Source: Prolixibacteraceae bacterium (GTDB taxonomy: Bacteria > Bacteroidota > Bacteroidia > Bacteroidales > Prolixibacteraceae). From it: 64,000 nt of DNA. This document shows, one piece after another, positions 36,933-46,635 of this stretch. The notes below the pieces were generated by a model. It did not search any database, was not told the DNA's origin, and saw nothing but the letters and a program-made list of their open reading frames with translations. Location: NCBI GenBank assembly GCA_028683385.1, contig JAQUIJ010000002.1:62001-126000 (forward strand), written 5' to 3'. The position numbers and the translations under genes are program-made. Every line of letters begins with the position of its first letter. Position 1 is the first letter of the stretch.

Positions 36933-37625
36933 TTACTTTAAAGTTCCTTGTTCCGCTTGGTTAATCATTTGTTCGTTTGCAGTAATGTAGATTTCAACCC
37001 TACGGTTTTGGGCTCTTCCTTCTGCAGTGGAATTGTCTGCAACGGGCTCATCAAAAGCTTTGCCTTCGGTAGTCATTCTAGCAGTCGAAATTCCATTCGA
37101 ATTCAAGAACGCTGCAACTGAAGCTGCCCTGTTTTTTGACAATTGTACGTTTGTTTCTCTAGAGCCTGTATTGTCGGTGTGTCCGTAAATGGTCACATCA
37201 GTTTCAGGAGTTTCTTTTAATGAAGCTGCAAATTTGGTTAGTGCTGTTTTGGAGCTGGCGTTCAAGTCGCTTTTCCCAGTCGAAAATAGGATTCCGCTAT
37301 CGAAAGTAACTTTGATGGCCTGTAAATTGTTGGCATCTGTTACTGACTCAACTTTTGCACCTTCAATCTTTTCAAGTTCAGCTTTTTGTTTGTCCATTTT
37401 TTTGCCAATTACTACGCCAGCACCGGCGCCTACAGCGCCACCAACGGCAGCACCAATTGCAGCTCCTTTCCCATGACCGACCAGCGCCCCAATTCCGGCA
37501 CCAAGAAGAGCGCCACCTGCGCCGCCTATTACTCCGCCTTTAGTAGAGTTTTTAGTTGAAGAACAACTGCCTAATAGGATTATACCGCAAAGCAGAATTG
37601 CAATTTGTTTATTAAATGTTTTCAT
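36933..37625 (-). CDS. OmpA family lipoprotein with glycine-zipper segment
   Basis: A 230-residue lipoprotein. The start ATG at 37625 gives a lipoprotein signal, MKTFNKQIAILLCGIILLGSC, with lipobox cysteine C21. Then comes a glycine-zipper stretch (GGVIGGAGGALLGAGIGALVG, GAAIGAAVGGAVGAGAGVVIG), a short helix, and a C-terminal OmpA domain with VTIYGHTDNTGSRETNVQLSKNRA and EGRAQNRRVEIYI. Expected in the outer membrane, binding peptidoglycan. Its reading frame is open upstream without a stop into a separate small coding region (37626-37877), so a fused 314-residue product is formally possible, but it would bury the lipoprotein signal. Confidence 0.9.
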   Translation of the reverse strand: MKTFNKQIAILLCGIILLGSCSSTKNSTKGGVIGGAGGALLGAGIGALVGHGKGAAIGAAVGGAVGAGAGVVIGKKMDKQKAELEKIEGAKVESVTDANNLQAIKVTFDSGILFSTGKSDLNASSKTALTKFAASLKETPETDVTIYGHTDNTGSRETNVQLSKNRAASVAAFLNSNGISTARMTTEGKAFDEPVADNSTAEGRAQNRRVEIYITANEQMINQAEQGTLK

Positions 37626-37877
37626 GTTTTTTGAGATTTTGGTTATTTGTTTATTTTTCAAACTTGATGATTGCCTGGATTTTGTCTGTTCCCGATTTCG
37701 TTCACATTTCAAATGATGCTGCATAATAGATTCTTTTTTTTCGGCACTGGTGTCTTTTATCCAAGCTACTTTTTCTTTGAATGTAAGATGTTCAATTTCA
37801 TTAAATGGACAATCCAGATTCCTTTTTTGTAATGGACAATCGTAAGCGCATCCAAATATTTCATATTCGTTATTCAT
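37626..37877 (-). CDS. Small cysteine-containing protein, in frame with the OmpA lipoprotein and lacking its own stop
   Basis: 84 codons beginning MNNEYEIFGCAYDCPLQKR. Seen: GCAYDCPLQKRNLDCPF, EHLTFKEKVAWIKD and a second part HHLKCERNREQ. The CxxxC...C pattern followed by a helix resembles a standalone protein of about 70 residues that I recall from Bacteroidales, and it could bind metal. The 3' part (SRQSSSLKNKQITKISKN) is low complexity and reads straight into the OmpA start codon. The usual stop has probably been lost, or the two are translated as one. Function unknown. Confidence 0.55.
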
Positions 37878-37969
37878 AGATTCGGATTTAGATGAAATTG
37901 AATTTCAGTTATAATAGTCTCTTCAATGCAGTGAGAACAGCCTATTCTCAGCGAATTAAGAGATTGTGG

Positions 37970-38644
37970 CTACTTTGCCAGTTCTTTGTAAGCAATGCCA
38001 GCTACAATAGCTCCAGCAACGGGTACAATAATAAATACCCAAAGTTGAGCTAAGGCCCAATCGCCTACAAATAAAGCCTGACTAATACTTCTGGCCGGAT
38101 TAACTGAAGTGTTTGTAACCGGAATACTTACCAGGTGAATTAATGTTAGAGCCAGTCCAATAGCCAAACCAGCAAAACCTTTGGGTGCTTTTTCATCGGT
38201 CGCTCCGAGAATGACAATTAAAAACATAAAAGTCATGACGAATTCTGTGATAATTGCCGCCAACAAGCTGTAATTTGCCGGAGAATGCTCACCGTATCCG
38301 TTTGCTGCAAAATTGCCAATGGATGAACCGTTTCCGGTTACAATAAAATAGAGGACAGTAGCTGCCAAAATTCCGCCAGCTATTTGAGAGATTACATAAG
38401 GCAATACTCCTTTTGCATCAAACCGGCCACCCATCCACAGACCGATTGTGACTGCCGGATTGAGATGTGCCCCTGAAATATGACCTAATGAATAAGCAAT
38501 TGTGACTACAGTTAGTCCAAATGCGAGAGAAACTCCCAGTAATCCAATTCCTACGTTTGGAAAACCTGCAGCTAACATTGCACTTCCGCAGCCGCCAAAT
38601 ACGAGCCAAAATGTTCCGATAAATTCTGCTAAATTCTTTTTCAT
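37970..38644 (-). CDS. aqpZ: Aquaporin Z-type MIP family channel
   Basis: A 224-residue channel with six TM helices and both NPA motifs: HLNPAVTIG (NPA at 62-64) and SVNPARSIS near residue 178. The arginine after the second NPA and histidine in the fifth helix ([11 protein letters not shown]) point to a water-selective channel. ATG 38644 is chosen over an upstream in-frame codon because [15 protein letters not shown] begins just before TM1, as in other AqpZ. Confidence 0.93.
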   Translation of the reverse strand: MKKNLAEFIGTFWLVFGGCGSAMLAAGFPNVGIGLLGVSLAFGLTVVTIAYSLGHISGAHLNPAVTIGLWMGGRFDAKGVLPYVISQIAGGILAATVLYFIVTGNGSSIGNFAANGYGEHSPANYSLLAAIITEFVMTFMFLIVILGATDEKAPKGFAGLAIGLALTLIHLVSIPVTNTSVNPARSISQALFVGDWALAQLWVFIIVPVAGAIVAGIAYKELAK

Positions 38645-39010
38645 TACTATTTTTTTAGAGTTGAGTGTAATATCTCTTTCGGGGAGATATCGTGAAATAA
38701 TCGTAAACAAAAGTCCGCAAATTCAATTTAATTTGAACGATTTAATGCATAGCAATGTCTATACAGCCATCTATACAATATCTATACGATGAATGTAATA
38801 TGCTTGTATTTAGTTATTTGAGTTTTCTCTAAAGCTAGCTATACTCAATTTTAAAAGGGATTGAACAGGATTTTAAGATTATCGTCAATATTCGATAAGC
38901 GGTTGGTGATTTAGTTATGCTTTTCGCGGGTTAGAAGAACGAAAAAAGTTACTTTTGAATAATTGTAGTAATCTTAACGTTCGAATCGAGTAAAGTAAAC
39001 CGAATTTGCA
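38645..39010. promoter_or_regulatory. Divergent regulatory region with TCTATAC direct repeats
   Basis: 366 bp between aqpZ and the response regulator. TCTATAC occurs at 38758, 38770 and 38781 (12- and 11-bp spacing), and CTATAC again at 38839. The period of about one helical turn suggests a multi-site regulator-binding region. No gene is present. Confidence 0.45.
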
Positions 39011-40228
39011 ATGAGTAATTCTAAAATACTGCTTGTTGACGATGAGCCTTTAAATCTAAAGCTCTACGATAAAATGCTGAAAGATTTTGATTTTCAAATC
39101 ATCACAGCAGCGAACGGGCAGGAGTGCCTTGACAAAGTTCGAGAGCATTTCCCGGATTTGATTTTGCTGGATTGGAATATGCCTGTAATGGACGGTATTG
39201 AAGCTTTGGAAATACTTAAAAAAGACGATGCTACCAAAGATATTCCGGTTTTAATGATCACTGGGGTGATGACTTCGTCCGAAGACTTATCGTTTGCCAT
39301 GTCGATTGGTGCGATCGATTTTCTGAAAAAACCTTTTGATAAACTTGAATTAAGTGCACGTGTCAGGAATATTTTATTGCTGACGGAGACCTTGAAAACT
39401 TTAAAGGAACACTACCGCCAACTGGAGGATAAAAATGTATTTATTACCTCGCTGATCGAAAGTATTCCTCACCCCGTTATTTATTGCTCGATGGAGGGAA
39501 TTCTGCTTATGAGCAATAATTTTTTCGAACAACTTCTGGAAAGACCTAAAAATGATTTGATTGGGAAATCGGTTTATCGGTATTTTCGGAGTGAAGAAGT
39601 TGGTTTTCATGTACAGAAAGATGTTGAGTTAGCTCAAAGCAAGGCATCGTTATCGTATGAAAAGAATATTTTCCCCGGAGATAAAATGTTTATTGTCTCA
39701 AAAAATGTAGTTTCCGATAACCAGGAGAATCCGCTTGGAATAATTACAGTATTTACTGATGTTTCGGAACTGAAAAGAGCCAATGACGAAATTGTGAATA
39801 CCAAAAAGATTGAATTGATTTCAAGTGCATTGAAGGTGATGCACCTGAATGAAATGAACAGCAGTTTGATCAATGATCTGGCGAAAATTAATCCGTACAC
39901 CAATAAGGAAGGGCAGGAACTGATTCGCCAGATGAGTCAAAAGTTTAAAATGAACATGACCGAGCAAATCTGGAGCGATTTTGAAACACGGTTCGAAAAT
40001 GCTTTTGATTCGTTTTATACGGTTTTGCTTGAAAAATTCCCAGGTTTAACTCCCAATGAGCGTAAACTGTGTGCGCTACTACGGTCCGGATTATCCTCTA
40101 AAGATATAGCCATTCTAACTTTTCAAAATCCCCAAAGTGTTGATGTTGCCCGGTATCGTTTGCGGAAGAAACTCAACCTGGCCAATGAGGATAATCTTAT
40201 TGATTTCCTCCTTCTGATTGATAAGTAA
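39011..40228 (+). CDS. Response regulator with REC, PAS and LuxR-type HTH-like domain
   Basis: A 405-residue cytoplasmic regulator. The receiver domain (1-125) has the acidic pair in LLVDDEP, the phospho-acceptor D54 (LILLDWNMP) and the conserved K in FLKKPFD. A PAS-like domain follows (about 140-260, IPHPVIYCSMEGILLMSNNFF), then a helical linker and a C-terminal helix-turn-helix (about 345-400: LTPNERKLCALLRSGLSSKDIAIL ... SVDVARYRLRKKLNL) of the LuxR/GerE kind. The next gene is a sensor kinase 178 bp downstream on the same strand; the two may form a pair. Confidence 0.87.
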   Translation: MSNSKILLVDDEPLNLKLYDKMLKDFDFQIITAANGQECLDKVREHFPDLILLDWNMPVMDGIEALEILKKDDATKDIPVLMITGVMTSSEDLSFAMSIGAIDFLKKPFDKLELSARVRNILLLTETLKTLKEHYRQLEDKNVFITSLIESIPHPVIYCSMEGILLMSNNFFEQLLERPKNDLIGKSVYRYFRSEEVGFHVQKDVELAQSKASLSYEKNIFPGDKMFIVSKNVVSDNQENPLGIITVFTDVSELKRANDEIVNTKKIELISSALKVMHLNEMNSSLINDLAKINPYTNKEGQELIRQMSQKFKMNMTEQIWSDFETRFENAFDSFYTVLLEKFPGLTPNERKLCALLRSGLSSKDIAILTFQNPQSVDVARYRLRKKLNLANEDNLIDFLLLIDK

Positions 40229-40406
40229 TCGCTTTACGGATTGATATTTAGTTTGATAGATCAGTTGTATGGATAAAGTATAGTTTTTAGCTGAATACTA
40301 TTGTAAGATATTTTCGACTTTTGTAACACGAAAGCTAAGCACATTTGTTCAGGCTTGAAACACTTGAATTACAAAAATTACGAATCTAATACGGAGGTTT
40401 AATTCA

Positions 40407-42071
40407 ATGGTCAAAATAAAAATACCAACACGTTTAATTGCGACTACCATTTTAATGGCATTAATTCTGGTTCTAATTGTGGTTATAATAATTAGTCTTA
40501 TTAATGAAAAAGGTAGAATTCAATCGGCACTAGACCTCTCACAACAAAATCGTGAGCAGATATTGAAAACAGAAGGTGTGACAGAGTCTCTTTTGTTGGT
40601 TGAAGTCCGGTTCAAGGAATACTGCACAACATTTGAAAAACCGGTTTTCGAAGATTATAAAACGCAAGTTAAAACGTTGGCTGAAAATATTAAGCTTTTA
40701 CAGGAAACGGGTTCAAACGAATCTAAAGAGGAGAGTCGTCGAATTACTCAAATTTTTGAGGAAAAGACCAAAGAGGCTGATATATACGCAAAATTAAGAT
40801 TGATAACAGATTCATTGATGTCTTCAGTCGCAAGTCTGGATGAAACTGAAACTGAAATTGACAAATATATCGGCAGCCGGTCTGAAGGAAGAGTTGATAC
40901 CTTAAGTGTTACAAAAACAAGTGAGAAATACAAGAAAGGTTTACTGGGAAAAATAAAGAGTGCGATCGTTGGCGAAAAAATTCAGGAAAGTGTAAATACG
41001 AAGCTGTTGGTTCAATCACCAGCAGAACAGTTAACCCATGGTTCCTCTCAAAAACCAGGACGTAACTCGAAGAATATCAGGGAGCTTGTGCTGAAGGCTA
41101 ACGAATTAAAAGAGAGCGAATTAAATCTAATTAAAATAAACAATAACCTGATATCTGAAATACGTAAACTCACAAATGAAATCAAGTCGGGTATAAAGAA
41201 TCAGGAGGCCAGGCAAAATAATTCGTTTTTAAAATCGGTTCGGAATTCAACCGATTTCCTTCAAAATATATTGATTGTTTTAATGCTGCTGGCCTGTATT
41301 CTGGCAGCGTATATTCTGTTTCTGGCTTACAAAAACGAACATTTCCAAACCAATATTATCGAGCTTAATAAAAAGGTGATTAAAGATTCTGTCGAGAAGG
41401 ATAAGTTCTTTTCGATTATAAGTCACGACCTGATGAATCCGTTTAACGCGCTTCTGGGTTTCAGTCAAATGCTAACTGTATCGGCGAAAAATGGAGATCA
41501 GGAGGATTGCGTTGAATATTCGTTAATCGTTCATCAATCGACCAAACGGATATTAAATCTACTGCAGAATTTACTCGTATGGTCACGGATGCAGAATGGT
41601 AAAATGAAATATACACCCAAGTCAGTCAGGATTGATGAACTTGTTTCTAACACGATGATGATCATAGCTCCAATTGCCCAAAATAAGGAAATAAAGCTTG
41701 ATTGGAATGTGAATAGCGACATAACTTCAACAATTGATCCCAACATGATTGGTTCTGTTTTACAAAATCTGGTCACAAATGCAATCAAGTTCACAGAAAA
41801 GGGCGGAAGTGTTTTAGTAAAGGCTTATACTGAATTGAACCTTTTAAATTTTAGTGTTACAGATACTGGAGTTGGAATGGATGAAACCCGGTTAAACAAG
41901 CTTTTTAAAATAGATAAAAGTTCATCATCAAGAGGTACTGATGATGAGGTTGGAACCGGACTTGGCCTTATCATTTGTAAAGAATTTGTTGAAGCTCATC
42001 AAGGGAAAATCTGGGTCGAAAGTACTCCGGGAATGGGAAGTAATTTCAGCTTTTCCATTCCAATAATTTGA
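40407..42071 (+). CDS. Sensor histidine kinase
   Basis: A 554-residue membrane kinase. TM1 at about 10-33, a long helical, probably coiled-coil sensory region (35-285), TM2 at about 288-312, then HisKA with H340 (FFSIISHDLMNPFNALLG) and HATPase with NAIKFTEKG, DTGVGM and GTGLGLIICKEFVEAHQGK. No HAMP domain is obvious between TM2 and HisKA. Likely phosphorylates the upstream response regulator. Input signal unknown. Confidence 0.9.
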   Translation: MVKIKIPTRLIATTILMALILVLIVVIIISLINEKGRIQSALDLSQQNREQILKTEGVTESLLLVEVRFKEYCTTFEKPVFEDYKTQVKTLAENIKLLQETGSNESKEESRRITQIFEEKTKEADIYAKLRLITDSLMSSVASLDETETEIDKYIGSRSEGRVDTLSVTKTSEKYKKGLLGKIKSAIVGEKIQESVNTKLLVQSPAEQLTHGSSQKPGRNSKNIRELVLKANELKESELNLIKINNNLISEIRKLTNEIKSGIKNQEARQNNSFLKSVRNSTDFLQNILIVLMLLACILAAYILFLAYKNEHFQTNIIELNKKVIKDSVEKDKFFSIISHDLMNPFNALLGFSQMLTVSAKNGDQEDCVEYSLIVHQSTKRILNLLQNLLVWSRMQNGKMKYTPKSVRIDELVSNTMMIIAPIAQNKEIKLDWNVNSDITSTIDPNMIGSVLQNLVTNAIKFTEKGGSVLVKAYTELNLLNFSVTDTGVGMDETRLNKLFKIDKSSSSRGTDDEVGTGLGLIICKEFVEAHQGKIWVESTPGMGSNFSFSIPII

Positions 42072-42183
42072 AGAACTAGTGTTGATTGCTAAGTTTTGGT
42101 GAGTACCCTGAAGTTATTTTCAGAATACAAGTACAAAAAATAATATGAATGACCGTAACTTTACCTAATGAGTTTGGCCGATG

Positions 42184-42394
42184 ACCGGCCTCGTCCGGTG
42201 AGCCGAAAAACAAGAGAAGATGGCGTTAAAAATCTTTTCTGTTTGACCCCGAGAATTCGGGGGAGTTTAAAAGATTTTAGCCGTCGAACGATAGTTTTTC
42301 GTGCGAAGTGGACGTAGCCTTGACCTTTTTTGATTCCTTTTTTGTGTCAAGACAAAAAAGGAATTGGGGTTTGGGGCAAAGCCTCACAAAACTT
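42184..42394. repeat. About 210-bp structured intergenic element
   Basis: Several nested inverted repeats in order: GACCGGCCTCGTCCGGT at the left; perfect 10-bp arms AAAATCTTTT (42229-42238) and AAAAGATTTT (42269-42278) enclosing CCCCGA-GAAT-TCGGGG (42247-42262); and perfect 13-bp arms ATTCCTTTTTTGT (42333-42345) and ACAAAAAAGGAAT (42352-42364). No open frame. It resembles a repeat I recall in intergenic regions of other Bacteroidota, unverified. It occupies most of the 416-bp gap 42072-42487. Confidence 0.6.
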
Positions 42395-42430
42395 ATTCAT
42401 TTAGGTATATTATCGGATATTCATTAAAAA

Positions 42431-42470
42431 TAAACATCCCGACAACTAGCTTAGTTGCCGGGATGCCTAT
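42431..42470. terminator. Terminator of the YncE/phosphoesterase gene
   Basis: CATCCCG-a-CAACT pairs with AGTTG-c-CGGGATG (42435-42465), with T/A-rich flanks on both sides; 23 bp beyond the minus-strand stop codon. Confidence 0.8.
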
Positions 42471-42487
42471 TTTAGAGAATAGACGAA

Positions 42488-44935
42488 TTAGTCGTCGTCA
42501 TCTTCTTTCTGAACAGTAAAGAATGCTGCATGAACCGGTGCCGGGCATTTGCTGTCAAGCCCGTGAATGGCAGCCCAGATCACTGCATTAAATTGGGCAT
42601 CGGGAATTCGGTCTTCCTTGCTGAAATCAAATTTATCGCTAATTCTCGACATCGCAGTTTCTGCGGTGTTCTTCAGGTTTAAATCAACCTTATTGGGTAA
42701 CGATTTGAAAGGGGGATGTGTTGCTGTTTTGTTGAAACATCTCCATAAAGGTTCTGCGGCGGCATCATACTGACTCATTGGTGGAAGTCCAAGAATGAGT
42801 TCCATCGTTCGAAGTGCTGATGAAGTGGAGTACATTGTATGATCTACAAATCCTTGTTTCACAAATCCGCCGGCAAGATAAGCCGTTGAACGATGCGCGT
42901 CAACGTGGTCAGGACCATTTTGGGCATCGTCTTCCACAATAATAACCAGACTTTCATTCCAAATCGACGAATGACTGAGGTGTTCAACAAACAATCCGCA
43001 AGCCAGATCGTTATCGGCAGCGTGGGCAAGCGGAGACGGTCTTCCCAGTTTCAAGCCTTCGGTATGATCATTGCCAAAACGGATACTATTAAATTGTGGA
43101 ACAGTACCCTTTGCAAGTAATGTCTCAAAATCCTGTTTCCACCATCTAAACCTGACTGTGTCACGAATCGACATATTCCAACCGACATAAGATTCGCAAA
43201 AATGATCCTTTAAAGCAGGAATGTTTGGTTTATTGTTATCGCCGATAAATTCACCGTAGCTTCGATAGGGCACTCCATATCTTTTGCAAAAATCCCAGAA
43301 GAATCCATTTTTATTGTTTGCGACTTCACGTGTGCCTTCACCGGGATATGAGCCACCTCTACCTCCATAGCTTGTGGGCCAATTCTTTTCTAAATAATCG
43401 GTGGCATAGGCGCCCATCGTCCAGTTGTGGCCATCAGCGCTCACTTCACCATCCACATAAAAATTGTCGAGCAACACAAATTGTTTGGTCAATGCATGCA
43501 GGTTTGGAGTCACATTTTTTCCGAAGAGCACCAACGTTGAGTCGCCGTTTCCTTCCGGAATATCGCCTAAAACCTGATCGTAGGTGCGGTTTTCCTTGAT
43601 GATGTAAAATACATATTTAATAGGCGATGTCTCTCCAACCCGCGATGGAATTGGGTTTCCTTCTTCGCCTTTTGAGAGCATTTCGCTTTCCTTGTTGTAT
43701 GGAACGTTGTTATATACGGCCTGAGAATAAATGCTAAGCTGTGTCTCGCTCGGGTTGGGTATCGCCTGCAATGTTCCACGAAAAAGTCCGCCAATGTATT
43801 GCACTTTGGCTTTTTTGTTTAAATCGGCATGGTGAGTAACTTCCTCTTTTTTAGGACTGGGCCCCAAAGGGTTGGCTTTTGAAGTCAAGCCTTTACCATT
43901 GGCAACAAAAATGGTATTTTTAATCACCCGGACGCAGGTTGGATACCAACCGGTTGGGATAAATCCTTTGCTGAAACTCTTCCCGGGAGTGCTCACATCG
44001 AAAACTGCCAGACAATTGTTGTCGGCATTGGCAATGTATAATGTTTTTTCATCATCGCTGAGGGCAACACTATTGGTTGTCGATCCTGACGGAGAGTTTG
44101 GATAAAGCGCTGAATTCAAAATTTCGACGACTCTTTTTTGTTCCAGCGAAATAACCGAAACAGAGTTGTCGTTGGCATTGGCGACAAATAGATATTTCCC
44201 GTTGCGTGTCTGGCACATGTCGTTGGGATTATCCCCAACCGGAATGCTGCCCGTCATTTGTTGTTTTCGGGTGTCAAACAGAGCAACTTTATCGCAGCCC
44301 CAGCACGTTATATACAATATTTTACCATCATTTGATAGTAAGCAAGTATATCCTTCGCCTCCTAATTCGAATTTGTTTTTAACTTTTTTCGCTTTCAGGT
44401 CGAAGGTGTATAACGAATTATTTTCTTTGGTAACCGCATACAACATTTGCTGATCGTCATCGACAGCGATGCCCGAAATTGAAATTTTTTCAGGCCAGGG
44501 TTTGCCGATAACCAATGTGTCATAAGGTACCAGTTTTTTGTTGGTAAGCTGATAGCGCATGATCCAGTTGTCATTTCCTCCTGAAGCGTACAAATACTTG
44601 CCATCTTTCGAAAATGTAAGACCCAGCCAACTCTTTGCCGCGATTACAGAATCGAGTACCAGCATGTTCTCCGGATCAATCAGTTGAATTCCCTGATCGC
44701 TTTGTCCGTTATTGGTTACTGCCAGCATTTTTCCTGAAGGAGAAAGTGCAATGTTCAGTGGTAAATCACCCAGCGGCAACTTTTGCCCTACCGGTGTGAG
44801 TTTCCAACCATTCGTCAACGAAACCCGAGCCGATTCAATTTCCTTTAAACTTTGTCCATTCGCCTGAATAAATGGAAATGACAACAGAAAGACGAAATTC
44901 AGAACAAATACTGTTCTAATGTTGATAGAAAGCAT
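42488..44935 (-). CDS. Bifunctional YncE-type beta-propeller / alkaline phosphatase-family protein
   Basis: An 815-residue secreted protein. Signal peptide MLSINIRTVFVLNFVFLLSFPFIQANG; an alternative ATG 30 bp upstream exists. Residues 35-400 form a YVTN/YncE-like beta-propeller with repeated LFVANANDNSVSVISL, LYIANADNNCLAVFDV and LAVTNNGQSDQGIQLI blades. Residues 450-790 form an alkaline phosphatase-superfamily phosphoesterase with YIIKENRTYDQVLGD, DGHNWTMGAYATDYLEKNWP and VEDDAQNGPDHVDAHRST, which carry the expected metal-binding Asp/His. Probably hydrolyses phosphate or phospholipid esters in the periplasm; substrate unknown. The C-terminus ends in an acidic tail. Confidence 0.88.
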   Translation of the reverse strand: MLSINIRTVFVLNFVFLLSFPFIQANGQSLKEIESARVSLTNGWKLTPVGQKLPLGDLPLNIALSPSGKMLAVTNNGQSDQGIQLIDPENMLVLDSVIAAKSWLGLTFSKDGKYLYASGGNDNWIMRYQLTNKKLVPYDTLVIGKPWPEKISISGIAVDDDQQMLYAVTKENNSLYTFDLKAKKVKNKFELGGEGYTCLLSNDGKILYITCWGCDKVALFDTRKQQMTGSIPVGDNPNDMCQTRNGKYLFVANANDNSVSVISLEQKRVVEILNSALYPNSPSGSTTNSVALSDDEKTLYIANADNNCLAVFDVSTPGKSFSKGFIPTGWYPTCVRVIKNTIFVANGKGLTSKANPLGPSPKKEEVTHHADLNKKAKVQYIGGLFRGTLQAIPNPSETQLSIYSQAVYNNVPYNKESEMLSKGEEGNPIPSRVGETSPIKYVFYIIKENRTYDQVLGDIPEGNGDSTLVLFGKNVTPNLHALTKQFVLLDNFYVDGEVSADGHNWTMGAYATDYLEKNWPTSYGGRGGSYPGEGTREVANNKNGFFWDFCKRYGVPYRSYGEFIGDNNKPNIPALKDHFCESYVGWNMSIRDTVRFRWWKQDFETLLAKGTVPQFNSIRFGNDHTEGLKLGRPSPLAHAADNDLACGLFVEHLSHSSIWNESLVIIVEDDAQNGPDHVDAHRSTAYLAGGFVKQGFVDHTMYSTSSALRTMELILGLPPMSQYDAAAEPLWRCFNKTATHPPFKSLPNKVDLNLKNTAETAMSRISDKFDFSKEDRIPDAQFNAVIWAAIHGLDSKCPAPVHAAFFTVQKEDDDD

Positions 44936-45092
44936 ATTGTATAGTTGTTTTGGGTTAATCTTCATGCCGAAATTTCGGGATAAGTTTGATCAAATCAAAT
45001 CCAATCGATTAAAATTGAATTAAATTTTTGAGACTCTCGGTTCAGTTTAAATTTGTCATTGCTGTGAGGATATTTTGGCAATCAATCTGATT

Positions 45093-46418
45093 TTATCCAA
45101 TGATTTCTTTTTGAAGCGCTTCCAGTGATTTGCCTTTGGTTTCGACATACATAAATTTCACCACAAAGAATTGAAGCAACATCATGGCTGCAAAAAACAG
45201 GAATGGATATCCACCCGATTTTTCGGCCATTACCGGGAAAGTCCACGAAACAATTGCAGCCATTATCCAGTGTGTAAAACTCCCAAGTGCCTGGCCTTTC
45301 GATCGCACGCTGTTTGGAAATACTTCACTTATATACACCCAGATAACTGCTCCTTGAGAGAATCCAAAAAATGCAATGTAGCTAACCAGTAACCACACCA
45401 ATAAGTTTTGATGACTGTTGGTGAAAAAGATAAATGCCACGCCTGCCAGTGAAACTGCGGTTCCGATGGAGCCGATGAGTAGTAATAGTTTTCGACCCAC
45501 TTTGTCGATAATACTCATGGCCAGCATGGTAAACATCAGGTTGGTTGCGCCAATGGCCACACTCTGTAAATCGCCTGATACCTTGCTGAACCCAGCCTGA
45601 GCAAAAATATCGTTCAGGTAATACAGCAAACCATTTATTCCTGAAAGTTGATTGAACATGGCAATTGAAACTGCCAGGAAAATCGGGTATTTGAACTTTT
45701 TGCTGAACAACTGTTCTTTTCCTTTTTTCTTTTCCGATTCGATTGATTCCAGTATTTCGGCTATTTCTTTTTCAACAAATTCTTCGCCAGTCAAATTTAA
45801 AACAGATCGCGCTTCATCAATAAGTCCCATTTTGATTAACCAGCGTGGACTTCTCGGAATAAAGAATAGTGTAATGAAAAACAAGATTGACGGAACTGCC
45901 ATAATTCCAAGTTTCCATCTCCATTCAACTTCGCCCAATCCGAATAAACCTACCAGGTAATTCGAGAAATAAGCCATCAGGATTCCGAGTACCACATTAA
46001 ATTGAAACATCCCAACCAGGCGCCCGCGATATTTAGCCGGAGCAATTTCGGCAATGTACATGGGGCCAACAACAGATACACCCCCTACCGCAATTCCGCC
46101 AAGGAAACGGGAAAATAGTAGTGAAATCCAACTGAATGAAAAGGCACAGCCAAGAGCCGACAACGCGTAAAATACGGCCAGATAGAACAAAATTCGTCTT
46201 CGTCCATATTTATCAGCGGGTTTTCCCACCACCATTGTTCCAATAATGGTTCCGATTAGGGCTATGGAAACGGTGAATCCAAGCCAGAATTTATCGAGAT
46301 TAAAAAGTTTTTCGAGTGCTGAAGTTGCTCCTGCAATAACTGCGGTATCAAATCCAAATAGGAAACCACCCAAAGCGGCAGTCAGTGTGATAAAAATTAA
46401 GCGGCTGTTTAGTTTCAT
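45093..46418 (-). CDS. MFS sugar porter (sugar:proton symporter)
   Basis: A 441-residue major facilitator of the sugar porter family with 12 TM helices. Family marks are GFLFGFDTAVIAGA in TM1, DKYGRRR between TM2 and TM3, RFLGGIAVGGVSVVGPMYIAEIAPAKYRGR, PRSPRWL, QQLSG-like FNQLSGINGLLYY in TM7, and VYISEVFPNSVRSKGQ. Similar to XylE/galactose-type symporters; likely imports a pentose or hexose. The ATG at 46418 is chosen over an upstream codon because TM1 starts soon after. It neighbours glmM, but the genes are divergent. Confidence 0.93.
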   Translation of the reverse strand: MKLNSRLIFITLTAALGGFLFGFDTAVIAGATSALEKLFNLDKFWLGFTVSIALIGTIIGTMVVGKPADKYGRRRILFYLAVFYALSALGCAFSFSWISLLFSRFLGGIAVGGVSVVGPMYIAEIAPAKYRGRLVGMFQFNVVLGILMAYFSNYLVGLFGLGEVEWRWKLGIMAVPSILFFITLFFIPRSPRWLIKMGLIDEARSVLNLTGEEFVEKEIAEILESIESEKKKGKEQLFSKKFKYPIFLAVSIAMFNQLSGINGLLYYLNDIFAQAGFSKVSGDLQSVAIGATNLMFTMLAMSIIDKVGRKLLLLIGSIGTAVSLAGVAFIFFTNSHQNLLVWLLVSYIAFFGFSQGAVIWVYISEVFPNSVRSKGQALGSFTHWIMAAIVSWTFPVMAEKSGGYPFLFFAAMMLLQFFVVKFMYVETKGKSLEALQKEIIG

Positions 46419-46635
46419 TTTGTTAGTTTTTGTTGCGTAGGTACTTTTCAAATGTAAATAAATATTGAATGATAACTGAAATACTCAAGTTGAATTTATC
46501 TGAATATTCAATCAATTTGAATGCTTAATGTTAAAAGAAGTTAAAAGCGATTGGGTTCATGAAAATTGCGAAGAATGAGGTAAGGGTGTTTCTTTTCTGA
46601 ACTGTTATATAATCGTATTGCGGAATTTTTTTTCA

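Noticed and set aside
44964-44980. Palindrome CCGAAATTTCGG next to the alternative start of the YncE/phosphoesterase gene as an operator
   Set aside because: A 12-bp A/T-centred palindrome of this kind also occurs in the tRNA terminator at 22044; too short and too common in this sequence to call an operator.
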